This document shows positions 1 through 8,396 of a stretch of 64,000 nucleotides of DNA, piece by piece. Where the stretch lies: positions 372,001 to 436,000 of the forward strand of contig NC_017033.1 of assembly GCF_000242255.2 (NCBI RefSeq), read 5' to 3'. Source of the stretch: Frateuria aurantia DSM 6220 (GTDB taxonomy: Bacteria; Pseudomonadota; Gammaproteobacteria; Xanthomonadales; Rhodanobacteraceae). Numbering within the stretch: the first letter of the stretch is position 1; the number at the start of each line of letters is the position of its first letter. The notes beneath the pieces are model-generated. The model was not told the DNA's origin, did not search any database, and saw only the letters and a program-made list of their open reading frames with translations. Position numbers and translations under genes: made by a program.

Positions 1-378
1 AAGGTCAGGATCCTGCCGGTGGGCCGTTTTGCGGTCGCCGCCCTGCGCGCGCATGCCGAGGGTACGCCCGCGGAGGCGGAGGCGCCGGTGTTTCCGGGCC
101 GGGGCGGCAAGCCGATCAGTGCTCGCGCGGTGCAGTTGCGGGTCAGTCAGCTGGCGATGCGCAGCGGTTTTCCGCGGCATGTGCATCCGCATATGCTGCG
201 GCACAGCTTTGCCAGCCATGTGCTGGAATCCTCCGGTGATCTGCGTGCCGTCCAGGAATTGCTGGGCCATGCCGATATCGCCACCACCCAGATCTACACC
301 CATCTCGATTTCCAGCATTTGTCGCGGGTCTATGATGCCGCCCATCCGCGGGCGCGCCGCAAACCGGACCAGGACTGA
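1..378 (+). CDS. xerC: Tyrosine recombinase XerC (C-terminal part)
   Basis: The window opens inside this gene; only the last 125 residues are present. XerC acts with XerD and FtsK at dif sites to resolve chromosome dimers. The visible part is the C-terminal half of the catalytic domain: the H-x-x-R box in [12 protein letters not shown], then [18 protein letters not shown], whose Tyr is the DNA-cleaving nucleophile. The ending [16 protein letters not shown] is typical of XerC rather than XerD. hslV follows on the same strand after 147 bp, the usual xerC-hslVU order in Xanthomonadales. The 5' end lies outside the window. Confidence 0.95.
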   Translation, partial: KVRILPVGRFAVAALRAHAEGTPAEAEAPVFPGRGGKPISARAVQLRVSQLAMRSGFPRHVHPHMLRHSFASHVLESSGDLRAVQELLGHADIATTQIYTHLDFQHLSRVYDAAHPRARRKPDQD

Positions 379-470
379 GGCCTCGGGCGGAGGCGGTGGT
401 TCGGCCTGCCGGCTCGACGCCGATGGAATCCGTTGCGGCCTCGTGTGCGGACGGGGCCGGGCGTGAGGGA

Positions 471-498
471 CTTGTAAACGCCAGAGCGGCCCCTACAT
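471..498 (+). promoter_or_regulatory. Candidate heat-shock (sigma-32) promoter of hslVU
   Basis: CTTGTAA at 471-477 and CCCCTACAT at 490-498 resemble the sigma-32 consensus CTTGAAA / CCCCATnT, with a 12-bp spacer that is at the short end of the accepted range. It lies 28 bp before the hslV start. hslVU is a classical heat-shock operon, so the match is plausible, but no expression evidence is available here. Confidence 0.55.
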
Positions 499-525
499 CC
501 TCACTTTGTCTTTTAGGGATGGATC

Positions 526-1047
526 ATGACCACCATAGTTTCGGTTCGCCGCAACGGCCGTGTCGTCATCGGCGGTGATGGCCAGGTCACCTTGGGCAAC
601 ACCGTGATGAAGGCGAACGCCCGCAAGATCCGGCGGCTGGGCAAGCATGGTGATGTCCTGGCCGGTTTCGCCGGTGCGACCGCCGACGCTTTCACCTTGT
701 TCGAGCTGTTCGAGGACAAGCTCGGCAAGCACGGCGGCAATCTGACCCGCAGTGCGGTGGAACTGGCCAAGGAATGGCGCACCGACCGACGGCTGGGCAA
801 GCTGGAGGCGATGCTGGCGGTGGCCGACAAGGAAGCCTCGTTGCTGATTTCCGGCAATGGCGACGTGCTGGAACCCGAGCACGGCCTGATCGCGATCGGC
901 TCCGGCGGCCCCTATGCCCAGTCCGCGGCGCTGGCCTTGCTGGAGCACAGCGACATGGATGCGGCCGAGATCGTCGCCAAGGCATTGAAGATCGCCGGCG
1001 ACATCTGCATCTACACCAATCACAACACCACGATCGAAGAACTGTGA
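526..1047 (+). CDS. hslV: ATP-dependent protease subunit HslV
   Basis: Proteolytic core of the HslVU (ClpQY) protease, a double hexamer in the cytoplasm that degrades misfolded and regulatory proteins fed to it by HslU. The protein has 173 residues (E. coli 176). It begins [11 protein letters not shown], so removal of Met exposes the N-terminal catalytic Thr. The Ntn-hydrolase landmarks [10 protein letters not shown] and the [14 protein letters not shown] stretch are intact. AGGGA eight bases upstream of the ATG supports the start. hslU follows 73 bp downstream, and a sigma-32-like promoter precedes it. Confidence 0.97.
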   Translation: MTTIVSVRRNGRVVIGGDGQVTLGNTVMKANARKIRRLGKHGDVLAGFAGATADAFTLFELFEDKLGKHGGNLTRSAVELAKEWRTDRRLGKLEAMLAVADKEASLLISGNGDVLEPEHGLIAIGSGGPYAQSAALALLEHSDMDAAEIVAKALKIAGDICIYTNHNTTIEEL

Positions 1048-1120
1048 GACGGCCGGTTCCGTCTTCGCGTCCCGCACCGCCGCTGGCGGTCCATCCACTT
1101 CGTTCCGCAGCCTGATCACT

Positions 1121-2458
1121 ATGTCCGAACTTACTCCGCGCGAAATCGTCAACGAACTCGACCGCTACATCATCGGCCAGCATGACGCCAAGCGCGCCGT
1201 GGCGATTGCCTTGCGCAACCGCTGGCGCCGCATGCAGCTGGAACCCGACATGCGCAACGAGGTGACGCCCAAGAACATCCTGATGATCGGTCCCACCGGT
1301 GTCGGCAAGACCGAGATCGCCCGTCGTCTGGCAACGCTGGCCAATGCGCCGTTCGTCAAGGTCGAGGCCACCAAGTTCACCGAGGTCGGCTATGTCGGCA
1401 AGGATGTGGAATCCATTGTCCGCGATCTGGTCGACGTGGCCTACAAACTGGTCCGCGACCAGGCGGTCAAGCGGGTGCGCAGCCAGGCGGAGGATCGGGC
1501 CGAAGACCGGATACTGGATGCCTTGCTGCCGCGCCGGCAGGCCGCGGCCGACTGGAGCCAGGATACCCCTGCGGGCAATCCCGACAGTGAAACCCGGCAG
1601 AAGCTGCGTCGCCAGTTGCGTGAAGGCACGCTGGACCATCGCGAAATCGAGCTGGAGATCGCCCTCAATGCCGGTGTCGAGATCATGTCGCCTCCGGGCA
1701 TGGAGGAGATGGGCCAGCAGCTTCGCCAGATGTTCCAGAACATGGGCGGGTCCAAGACCCAGACCCGCAAGCTGAGCATCGCCGCGGCCCGACCCCAGCT
1801 GATCGACGAAGAGGCCGGAAAACTGCTCAACGACGAGGAGATCCGCAGCCAGGCGGTGCATGCCGCCGAGCAGAACGGGATCGTCTTCATCGACGAGATC
1901 GACAAGGTCGCGCAACGTTCGGAGTACTCCGGCAGCGGGGTTTCGCGCGAAGGAGTGCAGCGCGACCTGCTGCCGTTGGTCGAAGGTTCGACGGTGTCGA
2001 CCAAGTACGGCCCGATCAAGACCGACCATATGCTGTTCATCGCTTCGGGAGCCTTTTCGCTGGCCAAGCCCTCGGACCTGATTCCCGAGCTGCAGGGCCG
2101 GTTGCCGATCCGGGTCGAACTGTCCGCGCTCGGCGTGGACGACTTCGGCCGGATCCTGCGCGAGCCGCACAATGCCCTGACCAAGCAGTACGTGGCGCTG
2201 TTGTCCACCGAGGGGGTCGAGATCGAATTCGACGAGGCCGGCATCGACCGCCTGGCCGAGGTGGCCTTCCAGGTCAACGAGCGCACCGAGAACATCGGCG
2301 CACGGCGTCTGCACACGGTGATGGAACGATTGCTGGAAGGCATCTCCTACGAGGCGGCCGACAAGTCCGGCAGTCGTTACCTGATCGATGCCGACTATGT
2401 CGACAGCCATCTGGGTGCGCTGGTGGTGGATGAGGATCTCAGCCGGTATATCCTCTGA
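1121..2458 (+). CDS. hslU: HslU ATPase (unfoldase of HslVU)
   Basis: AAA+ unfoldase of 445 residues that caps HslV and threads substrates into it. Residues 57-64 (GPTGVGKT) are the Walker A loop, residues 90-93 (GYVG) the substrate-gripping pore loop, and [11 protein letters not shown] the Walker B segment. The family-specific I domain lies in between, and SRYIL at the C-terminus is the tail that inserts into HslV to activate it. Length and ends match the family, so the gene appears complete. No strong ribosome-binding site is visible before the ATG, but the conserved N-terminus SELTPREIV fixes the start. Confidence 0.97.
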   Translation: MSELTPREIVNELDRYIIGQHDAKRAVAIALRNRWRRMQLEPDMRNEVTPKNILMIGPTGVGKTEIARRLATLANAPFVKVEATKFTEVGYVGKDVESIVRDLVDVAYKLVRDQAVKRVRSQAEDRAEDRILDALLPRRQAAADWSQDTPAGNPDSETRQKLRRQLREGTLDHREIELEIALNAGVEIMSPPGMEEMGQQLRQMFQNMGGSKTQTRKLSIAAARPQLIDEEAGKLLNDEEIRSQAVHAAEQNGIVFIDEIDKVAQRSEYSGSGVSREGVQRDLLPLVEGSTVSTKYGPIKTDHMLFIASGAFSLAKPSDLIPELQGRLPIRVELSALGVDDFGRILREPHNALTKQYVALLSTEGVEIEFDEAGIDRLAEVAFQVNERTENIGARRLHTVMERLLEGISYEAADKSGSRYLIDADYVDSHLGALVVDEDLSRYIL

Positions 2459-2508
2459 TGAGGCCGGCCTCGGAGTATGCCGGTCCGGCTCTGGTAGCAT
2501 AGGTCGCT

Positions 2509-3123
2509 ATGGGCAAGATTATCGAATTCAAGAACACCGGGCAGCGCGCGCAGTTGCGCGAGGCCGCCGCCACCGGACAGATGGTCCGGCTGTGGCGTTC
2601 CGAACTGGAGCACGGCAGCTTCTGCGGGTATGTCGGTGGCGTGGGACGCGAGTTTTTCCTGATGTGGGTGCTGGGCGACAGCGTCAATTACGACGGTCTC
2701 TATGTCATGCGGCACCGTGACGTGGGCGAGCTGGAAGTACCGGACAAGCACCACATCTTTCTGGAGAAGGCGCTGGCGCTCAAGCAGATGAAGCCCGAGT
2801 GGCCGGAAGCCTTCCCCCTGGACGATATCCGTGAAGTGGTGCAGGCCGCTGCCTTGTGCACGCCGGTGATCGGGGTACACGTCGACAGCGAGGACGAGGC
2901 CGAGGTCTGCTATATCGGGCGCCTGATCGATGTCGATGACGAGGGCTTCCGCATGCAGGAGATCTCGCCCGATGCCGAGTGGCTCACCGATGCCTCGTTC
3001 TTTGGCTGGGATGAAGTCTCCACGGTCAGTATCGGCGATGGCTACGCGCAGTCGCTGCTGCAGGTGGCCGGCGCGCCGCCGCCGCTGTCGCCGGGCGATT
3101 CCGGGGTCGGCCAGCTGCGCTGA
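2509..3123 (+). CDS. Conserved hypothetical protein, 204 aa
   Basis: I do not recognise a named family. The protein has 204 residues, is acidic, soluble-looking, and has no signal peptide or membrane segment. It starts MGKIIEFKNTG; the middle is rich in Asp/Glu and aromatic residues (SFFGWDEVSTVSIGDGY), and the C-terminus is a short Pro/Gly-rich tail. It lies 50 bp after hslU on the same strand and could be co-transcribed with the protease, which would hint at a proteostasis or stress role, but this is position only. Codon use matches the neighbours, which supports a real gene. Confidence 0.7.
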   Translation: MGKIIEFKNTGQRAQLREAAATGQMVRLWRSELEHGSFCGYVGGVGREFFLMWVLGDSVNYDGLYVMRHRDVGELEVPDKHHIFLEKALALKQMKPEWPEAFPLDDIREVVQAAALCTPVIGVHVDSEDEAEVCYIGRLIDVDDEGFRMQEISPDAEWLTDASFFGWDEVSTVSIGDGYAQSLLQVAGAPPPLSPGDSGVGQLR

Positions 3124-3280
3124 GCCGGTGCCTGTCCGGGCTGTTCAGCGCTGCTTCCGCGGTGCACAATGCCGCAGGTCTATGCCCGTGTGGCGAGACA
3201 CGATGATCGGGATCAACTGACCGGACCGGTGCACCGCTTCAGGCGTTGGCCGTCGCCGGTGTGGCGTACTGGGAGCGGGC

Positions 3281-4465
3281 ATGGCAACAAGACCGGGAAT
3301 ACCTCTGCTGGCTCTGGCGGTGGGCGCTTTCGGCATCGGCACGACTGAATTTGCGCCGATGGGCATGCTGCCGGTCATCGCCGGCAGCCTGCATGTATCG
3401 ATTCCGACGGCGGGCATGCTGATCACTGCCTATGCCGTGGGGGTGATGCTGGGCGCGCCGCTGATGGTGCTGAGTACCGCCCGTCTGCCCCGGCACCTGC
3501 TGTTGTGCGGGTTGATGGGGCTGTTCACCCTCGGCAATCTGCTGGCGTCGCTGGCTCCCGGTTATACGATGCTGATGTTGGCGCGGGTGGTGACTTCGCT
3601 GGCGCATGGGGCCTTTTTCGGCGTGGGTGCCATTGTCGCGGCCAGCCTGGTTCCGCCTGCCAGGCGATCGAGTGCGGTCGCCACCATGTTCATGGGGCTG
3701 ACTGTCGCCACCATCGGCGGTTCGCCGATGGTCACCTGGATCGGCCAGCAGATTGGCTGGCGCGCGGCCTTTGCCGGTATCGGTGGCCTGGGCATCGTGG
3801 CGATGATCTCGTTGTGGTTCGCCCTGCCCAGGATGCCGGCCGGCGATCCCCCGGATGTGGCCCATGAACTGGGTGTGCTGAAACGCCCGGCGGTGCTGCT
3901 GGCCTTGGCCACCACGGTACTGGGCGCCGGCGCGATGTTCACGGTGATGACGTATATCGCCCCGATCCTGCAGCACATGACGGCGGCCTCGCCGGGTTTC
4001 GTGACCGCCATGCTGGTCCTGATCGGGGTCGGCTTCACCGTCGGCAACGGCCTGGGCGGACGTTTCGCCGATCGCTCGCTGGAAGGCAGCCTGCTGTTCT
4101 TTCTGGGCCTGCTGAGCGTATTGCTGCTGCTGTTCACGATCACCTTGCATGCGCCGGTCACGGCGGCGATCAGTATTTTCCTGTGGGGCGTGGCCACCTT
4201 TGCGGTGGTGCCGCCGCTGCAGACCCGGGTAATGGATGCCGCGGCCGATGCGCCGAGCCTGGCCTCCTCGGTCAATATCGGTGCCTTCAATATGGGCAAT
4301 GCCTTGGGGGCGGTGGTCGGTGGTGGCGTGCTGGATCTGGGACTGGGCTATCACTGGATTCCGGTCGCCGGGGCGGGGCTGTCCCTGATCGGCATCGCGC
4401 TGGTGCTGATCGGCCAACGGATCGCCCCCTTCCAGTCTGCCGCGAGCGATCCGCCCGCTGGCTGA
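3281..4465 (+). CDS. ydhP: MFS efflux transporter, YdhP/AraJ type
   Basis: A 394-residue inner-membrane transporter of the DHA1 drug:proton antiporter group with about 12 hydrophobic segments. Its opening LALAVGAFGIGTTEFAPMG and the later VLGAGAMFTVMTYIAPILQ and FAVVPPLQTRVM segments closely follow E. coli YdhP, from memory of that family. Members export sugars, drugs or purine compounds; the substrate cannot be read from sequence. It stands alone between hslU and rimK. No regulator lies beside it. The ATG at 3281 follows GGGAGCGGGC. Confidence 0.88.
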   Translation: MATRPGIPLLALAVGAFGIGTTEFAPMGMLPVIAGSLHVSIPTAGMLITAYAVGVMLGAPLMVLSTARLPRHLLLCGLMGLFTLGNLLASLAPGYTMLMLARVVTSLAHGAFFGVGAIVAASLVPPARRSSAVATMFMGLTVATIGGSPMVTWIGQQIGWRAAFAGIGGLGIVAMISLWFALPRMPAGDPPDVAHELGVLKRPAVLLALATTVLGAGAMFTVMTYIAPILQHMTAASPGFVTAMLVLIGVGFTVGNGLGGRFADRSLEGSLLFFLGLLSVLLLLFTITLHAPVTAAISIFLWGVATFAVVPPLQTRVMDAAADAPSLASSVNIGAFNMGNALGAVVGGGVLDLGLGYHWIPVAGAGLSLIGIALVLIGQRIAPFQSAASDPPAG

Positions 4466-4635
4466 AACCGATCTGGACGAGGGTTGGCGGGACGCTGGCT
4501 GGTGAGGTTCGAGGGCCGCGTGACTGCGCAGACGGTGGCGGATGACTTACCATAGATCCTCTTTGATACGAGCCGGCGCTGCCGCCCGCCGGCGCGGCGT
4601 TGCGGCAGTGCGGTTCAAGCACCGGCCCGCACGTC

Positions 4636-5517
4636 ATGAAGTTGGCGATACTCTCCCGCAACACTCGTTTGTATTCCACCCGTCGTCTGATCGAGGCGGC
4701 GCGGTCGCGCGGTCATGCCGTGCGGGTTCTCGATCCGCTGCGCTGCTACGTCAGGATCGCGCCCGGTGCGCTGGCGATTCATTACAAGGGCCGGGCGTTG
4801 AAGAATTTCGATGCGGTGATTCCCCGCATCGGAACGCACAGCGCTTTCTACGCCACGGCGGTGCTGCGACAGTTTGAAATGATGGGGACCTATGCCCCCA
4901 ATCCTTCCGATGGCGTGCTGCGGGCGCGGGACAAGCTGCGCAGCCTGCAGTTGCTGGCCAGCGCCGGGCTGGACATGCCGGTGACGGTCTTCGGAGACAA
5001 TCCCGATGACACGGATGATCTGATGACCATGCTGGGTGAGCCGCCGCATGTGATCAAGCTCAATGAGGGCAGCCAGGGTACCGGGGTGGTGCTGGCCGAA
5101 AAGCGCAGTGCCTCCCGCAGCGTGATCGAGGCTTTTCGCGGGCTGTATGCCAATTTCCTGGTTCAGGAATACGTCGCCGAAGCCCAGGGCGCGGACCTGC
5201 GCTGTTTCGTGATCGGCGACAAGGTCGTGGCGGCCATGCGGCGTGAGGCGGCGGCCGGCGAGTTCCGTGCCAACCTGCATCGCGGCGGTACGGCCAGCCA
5301 GGTGGAGTTGAGTCCGCAGGAAGAAAGGGTCGCCGTGCGTGCCGCCAGTGTGCTGGGCCTGAATGTCGCCGGGGTCGATCTGCTGCGTTCGGCGCGCGGG
5401 CCGCTGCTGCTGGAGGTCAATGCCTCGCCGGGTCTGGAGGGTATCGAGGCGGCCACCGGTGTCGATGTCGCCGGTCTCGTCATCGCGTTTGTCGAGAGCC
5501 GGCTCAGTTCCGATTGA
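4636..5517 (+). CDS. rimK: RimK-type ATP-grasp ligase (S6 glutamate ligase)
   Basis: ATP-grasp ligase of 293 residues (E. coli RimK 300). RimK adds glutamates to the C-terminus of ribosomal protein S6 and makes short poly-glutamate. The sequence shows the N-terminal [18 protein letters not shown], the conserved [19 protein letters not shown], the ATP-binding [15 protein letters not shown] loop, and the metal-binding end [15 protein letters not shown]. The start was placed at 4636 because the family begins at MKLAIL; an in-frame ATG 36 bp upstream would add an unconserved 12-residue extension. It is followed by a 427-bp non-coding stretch. Confidence 0.92.
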   Translation: MKLAILSRNTRLYSTRRLIEAARSRGHAVRVLDPLRCYVRIAPGALAIHYKGRALKNFDAVIPRIGTHSAFYATAVLRQFEMMGTYAPNPSDGVLRARDKLRSLQLLASAGLDMPVTVFGDNPDDTDDLMTMLGEPPHVIKLNEGSQGTGVVLAEKRSASRSVIEAFRGLYANFLVQEYVAEAQGADLRCFVIGDKVVAAMRREAAAGEFRANLHRGGTASQVELSPQEERVAVRAASVLGLNVAGVDLLRSARGPLLLEVNASPGLEGIEAATGVDVAGLVIAFVESRLSSD

Positions 5518-5944
5518 GCCGGGACGGCTCTGGCGGCGCTCTGGCCGGAACCTGAACGGCGGCGTATGGATTTAACCCTTGGCTAACTCCGGCCCGGCTA
5601 TAAAAGATCCATGTCTGGTCGGGTGTCCTCGCCGGGCGAGGTTGACTGGTTTCCGTTTCAGGTTGAACGTGGGTTTTGCCCGGAGCTGACGGCTTTTCGT
5701 CGAGGCTTCGGGCTTTTTCTTGTTCGCCCGAAGCCGCCGTCCACTGGGATTCCAGGCACCGGGCCGTCCGCGGCAGCGGCCCCTGATGCATCGGTTTGCA
5801 CCATGCCTTCCACGCTGGGGCCGGTACAGGCCTGAGCCGCGTGAAATCAGCGGCCATGGCGGTACCTGCGGTACATTCTTGAGAGCATCCTTTAAGCTAC
5901 ACATCATGAGCCGGTCGCCTGCCGGCTGACAGCGGAGCGGCGCA
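5518..5944. other. Non-coding stretch between rimK and the response regulator
   Basis: 427 bp with no convincing coding sequence. A TATAAA box at 5599-5604 is followed about 100 bp later by a perfect 10-bp inverted repeat (5704-5735). Just before the response regulator, TTGAGA near 5881 and the AT-rich stretch after it could be its promoter. The rest shows nothing recognisable. Confidence 0.5.
5704..5735 (+). terminator. Hairpin with pyrimidine-rich loop; terminator or small-RNA 3' end
   Basis: GGCTTCGGGC (5704-5713) pairs perfectly with GCCCGAAGCC (5726-5735) around a 12-base loop beginning TTTTTC. There is no T-run after the stem, so it is not a textbook intrinsic terminator. It could end the rimK transcript or a small RNA started from the TATAAA box near 5600. 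Confidence 0.4.
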
Positions 5945-6631
5945 ATGCGCGTACTGGTAATAGAAGACAATAGTGATATCGCGACCAATATCGGCGATTA
6001 CCTTGAGGATCGTGGTCACGTAGTGGATTTTGCAGGCGACGGCGTGACCGGGCTGCATCTCGCGGTAGTCCATGATTTCGATGTCATCGTGCTTGATCTG
6101 ACCTTGCCGGGCATGGACGGGCTCGATGTGGTCCGCAAGCTGCGCCATGAAGCGCACAAGCAGACCCCGGTCCTGATGCTGACGGCGCGTGACGCACTGG
6201 AGCAGAAGATCATCGGTTTCGAGTCCGGCGCCGATGACTACATGACCAAGCCTTTCGCGCTGCAGGAACTGTCGGCGCGGCTGGATGTGCTGGCGCGCCG
6301 GGGCAAGGGGCCGCAGAGCCGGGTCTTGAAAGTCAGCGAACTGACTTTCAATCTCGATACCCTGACCGTCAGCCGGGCCGGCAAGGCGATCCAGCTCAAT
6401 CCGATCGGTCTGAAGCTGCTGCAGGCGCTGATGGAATCCAGTCCCTCGGTGGTCACCCGCCAGGATCTGGAGCAGCGGGTGTGGGGCGAGGAACTGCCGG
6501 ACAGCGATTCGTTGCGTGTGCATATCCACGGCCTGCGCGCCGCCATCGACAAGCCTTTTGACCGGCCCTTGATCCATACCCGTCACGGCATTGGCTACCG
6601 GATGGTCGATCCCGATGCAGTCCAGGCGTAA
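5945..6631 (+). CDS. OmpR/PhoB-family response regulator (ColR/VgrR-like)
   Basis: DNA-binding response regulator of 228 residues. Receiver domain residues 1-115: acidic pocket E7/D8, phospho-acceptor D51 (IVLDLTLPG), T80 and K102 are all present. A winged-helix output domain follows from about residue 125 and ends with GIGYRMV. The N-terminal half resembles ColR/VgrR of Xanthomonas, which controls iron and membrane-stress genes, but that is recognition by eye, so no symbol is assigned. The sensor kinase gene starts 17 bp inside its 3' end, so the two are translationally coupled. Confidence 0.92.
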   Translation: MRVLVIEDNSDIATNIGDYLEDRGHVVDFAGDGVTGLHLAVVHDFDVIVLDLTLPGMDGLDVVRKLRHEAHKQTPVLMLTARDALEQKIIGFESGADDYMTKPFALQELSARLDVLARRGKGPQSRVLKVSELTFNLDTLTVSRAGKAIQLNPIGLKLLQALMESSPSVVTRQDLEQRVWGEELPDSDSLRVHIHGLRAAIDKPFDRPLIHTRHGIGYRMVDPDAVQA

Positions 6632-7904
6632 GCTCCGGTTCCGCCTGCTGCTGAGTTTCACCCTGTTCGGATTCGGGCTCAGTGCCCTGTTTGCGCTGGC
6701 CTCCGTGGATATCCGGACCCGGGTCGAGGATCAGCTGATCGATTCCAGCCTGATGGACGAGGCCCAGTTTGCCAATGCGCAGGCGCATGAGCACCCCGCG
6801 GGCGGCGGTGCTCCCTCGCGACTGCTGACTGGGCAGACCTTGAGTGACCGGACCTTGTACAAGGCACCGCTGGCCTGGCAGAACCTGGACAACGGCGTGC
6901 ATGACATCTACGAGCAGGATGCCGATGACGGTCGGCGCCGGCATTACAAGCTGGCCGTGTTCCGACATGACGGGGTGATCAGCTTTATCCGTTTCGATGT
7001 CTCGCGTGATGACCTGGGACGCCGCCAGCTGGTCACCGCCGTTTCCGGAGCCGTATTCGTCTTCACCCTGCTGTCGTTGGTGATCGGTCTCTGGCTGTCA
7101 CGCAAGGTGCTCAAGCCGTTGAGCCAGCTGGCGCGTCGCCTGCGCGAATTCCGCAAGGTCGGCAAGGCCGAACCGCTGGCGACCGGTTTTGCCGATGACG
7201 AAGTCGGCGAACTGGCCCAGGCTCTGGATGACTACAACGAGCGGATGACGGCTCTGGTCGAGCGCGATCGCGAGTTCAATTCCGATGTCAGTCATGAGCT
7301 CAGGACGCCCTTGGCGGTGATCGCCAGTACCACCGAACTGCTGCAGGGATCACCGGATCTGACCGACAAGATCAGCGAGCGCCTGAAGCGGATCGAGCGT
7401 GCATCGCGGCAGGCCACCGAACTGATCGAGGCCTTGCTGCTGCTGTCGCGTACCGAGCGGCGCGGCCCCACCCGGGGTGAGACCACGGATGTGGCGAAGG
7501 TCAGCATGGATGTGATCGAGAGCCAGCGCCCGCAGCTGCGGGACAAGCCGGTGCGCATCCATCTGGATGTGCACGAACCCCTGAGCATCAATGTGCCGCC
7601 CTCGGTGCTGGCGGTCGCGCTGACCAATCTGATCGGCAACGCCATCAAATATACCCTGGAAGGTGAAGTCCGGGTCGTGATCGGCAACCAGCGGATCGAG
7701 GTCATCGATACCGGACCGGGCATCAAGGCCGAAGACGCCGAGCGGCTGTTCCAGCGCGGGGTCCGCGGTGAAGGGGCTGGCGGCAGCGGCGCCGGCCTGG
7801 GGCTGGCCATTGTGCGCCGGCTGTGCAACCTTTACAGCTGGGATGTCTCGATCCGCCCGCGCAGCGATGCCAACGGCGCCGTGGCCAGTCTGGTCTTCGC
7901 CTGA
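6615..7904 (+). CDS. Sensor histidine kinase, partner of the response regulator
   Basis: Membrane histidine kinase of 429 residues. Order: TM1 (about residues 8-30), a short periplasmic sensor domain of about 110 residues, TM2 (about 140-162), HAMP-like linker, HisKA domain with H227 in SDVSHELRTP, then the ATPase domain with N box NLIGNAIKYT, DTGPGI and GSGAGLGLAIVRR. The start at 6615 overlaps the regulator gene by 17 bp; an upstream ATG at 6591 is possible but would add unconserved residues. The periplasmic domain lacks an obvious known fold; in Xanthomonas VgrS the equivalent senses iron, which is only suggestive here. Confidence 0.92.
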   Translation: MQSRRKLRFRLLLSFTLFGFGLSALFALASVDIRTRVEDQLIDSSLMDEAQFANAQAHEHPAGGGAPSRLLTGQTLSDRTLYKAPLAWQNLDNGVHDIYEQDADDGRRRHYKLAVFRHDGVISFIRFDVSRDDLGRRQLVTAVSGAVFVFTLLSLVIGLWLSRKVLKPLSQLARRLREFRKVGKAEPLATGFADDEVGELAQALDDYNERMTALVERDREFNSDVSHELRTPLAVIASTTELLQGSPDLTDKISERLKRIERASRQATELIEALLLLSRTERRGPTRGETTDVAKVSMDVIESQRPQLRDKPVRIHLDVHEPLSINVPPSVLAVALTNLIGNAIKYTLEGEVRVVIGNQRIEVIDTGPGIKAEDAERLFQRGVRGEGAGGSGAGLGLAIVRRLCNLYSWDVSIRPRSDANGAVASLVFA

Positions 7905-7979
7905 TGCTTTGAGGGCATCCGCCATCGCGTCCGGCGGTCGCCATCACGGCGAGGCGGGCTGAGGCAGGCCTGAATTCAT

Positions 7980-7997
7980 ATCGCAAGATCTTGCGAT
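7980..7997. promoter_or_regulatory. Perfect 18-bp palindrome, candidate operator
   Basis: ATCGCAAGATCTTGCGAT reads the same on both strands, with no central spacer. It lies about 75 bp after the sensor kinase and 400 bp before the NRPS start. Length and symmetry fit a dimeric repressor or a LuxR-type activator. No regulator gene lies next to the operon, so the binding protein is unknown. Confidence 0.45.
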
Positions 7998-8343
7998 GCA
8001 GCATGGCCGCAACGGCCATCCTGCACCTCCTGCCTGTCTTCACATTCTGGGCATGGACAGTCTCCGGAACTGCCGCCAACAATCGGCGCGTAGACCGGGA
8101 TGGCTGGATGGCCGGATCGTGTCATGCGTCGTCCATCCGCAGTCGTGATCGTCCGCCAAAGCTCCATGGCATCTGCCGCATCGCATCAGAGCGGGAAAGT
8201 GGCGCGCCACGCCACGGCCACGAGGTCGGATGGGCGATGTCGGAACCGGCGGGTCCGCTGCGATCTTGCGGGTGCCGCCGCCCGAACCGGCCACGGCCAA
8301 GGGGTTCGGTTGCATCGTTGTGCAGATGTCCATACCGCAGTAC

Positions 8344-8364
8344 GCCCCCGCAGGATGCGGGGGC
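8344..8364 (+). promoter_or_regulatory. GC-rich leader hairpin before the NRPS gene
   Basis: GCCCCCGCA pairs with TGCGGGGGC around a GGA loop. The stem ends about 20 bp before the Shine-Dalgarno GGGAG. Without a T-run it is more likely an RNA-stability or translation-control hairpin than a terminator. Confidence 0.4.
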
Positions 8365-8396
8365 CCGGTGCCGTGCATCCACAGGGAGAGTCGTCG

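Larger units (their letters stand above)
7905..8396. other. Upstream region of the NRPS operon
   Basis: 492 bp with no supported gene. It contains a perfect 18-bp palindrome at 7980-7997 and a 9-bp-stem GC hairpin at 8344-8364, about 30 bp before the NRPS start. GGGAG at 8384-8388 is the likely ribosome-binding site. An in-frame extension of the NRPS to 8100 is open but reads as unconserved Arg-rich sequence and was not used. Confidence 0.6.

Noticed and set aside
692-2500. 602-codon open frame on the minus strand across hslV and hslU
   Set aside because: Antisense to two certain genes; the protein is His/Gln/Leu-rich without family motifs. Long antisense frames are common in high-GC DNA.
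3239-4417. 392-codon minus-strand frame opposite the MFS transporter
   Set aside because: Gln/His/Arg-rich composition is the complement of hydrophobic codons on the plus strand; no motifs.
8100-8396. N-terminal extension of the NRPS by about 99 residues
   Set aside because: Arg-rich, unconserved, and contains the leader hairpin; GGGAG before ATG 8397 and the C-domain start LPLTLAQRGLWVG fit the later start.
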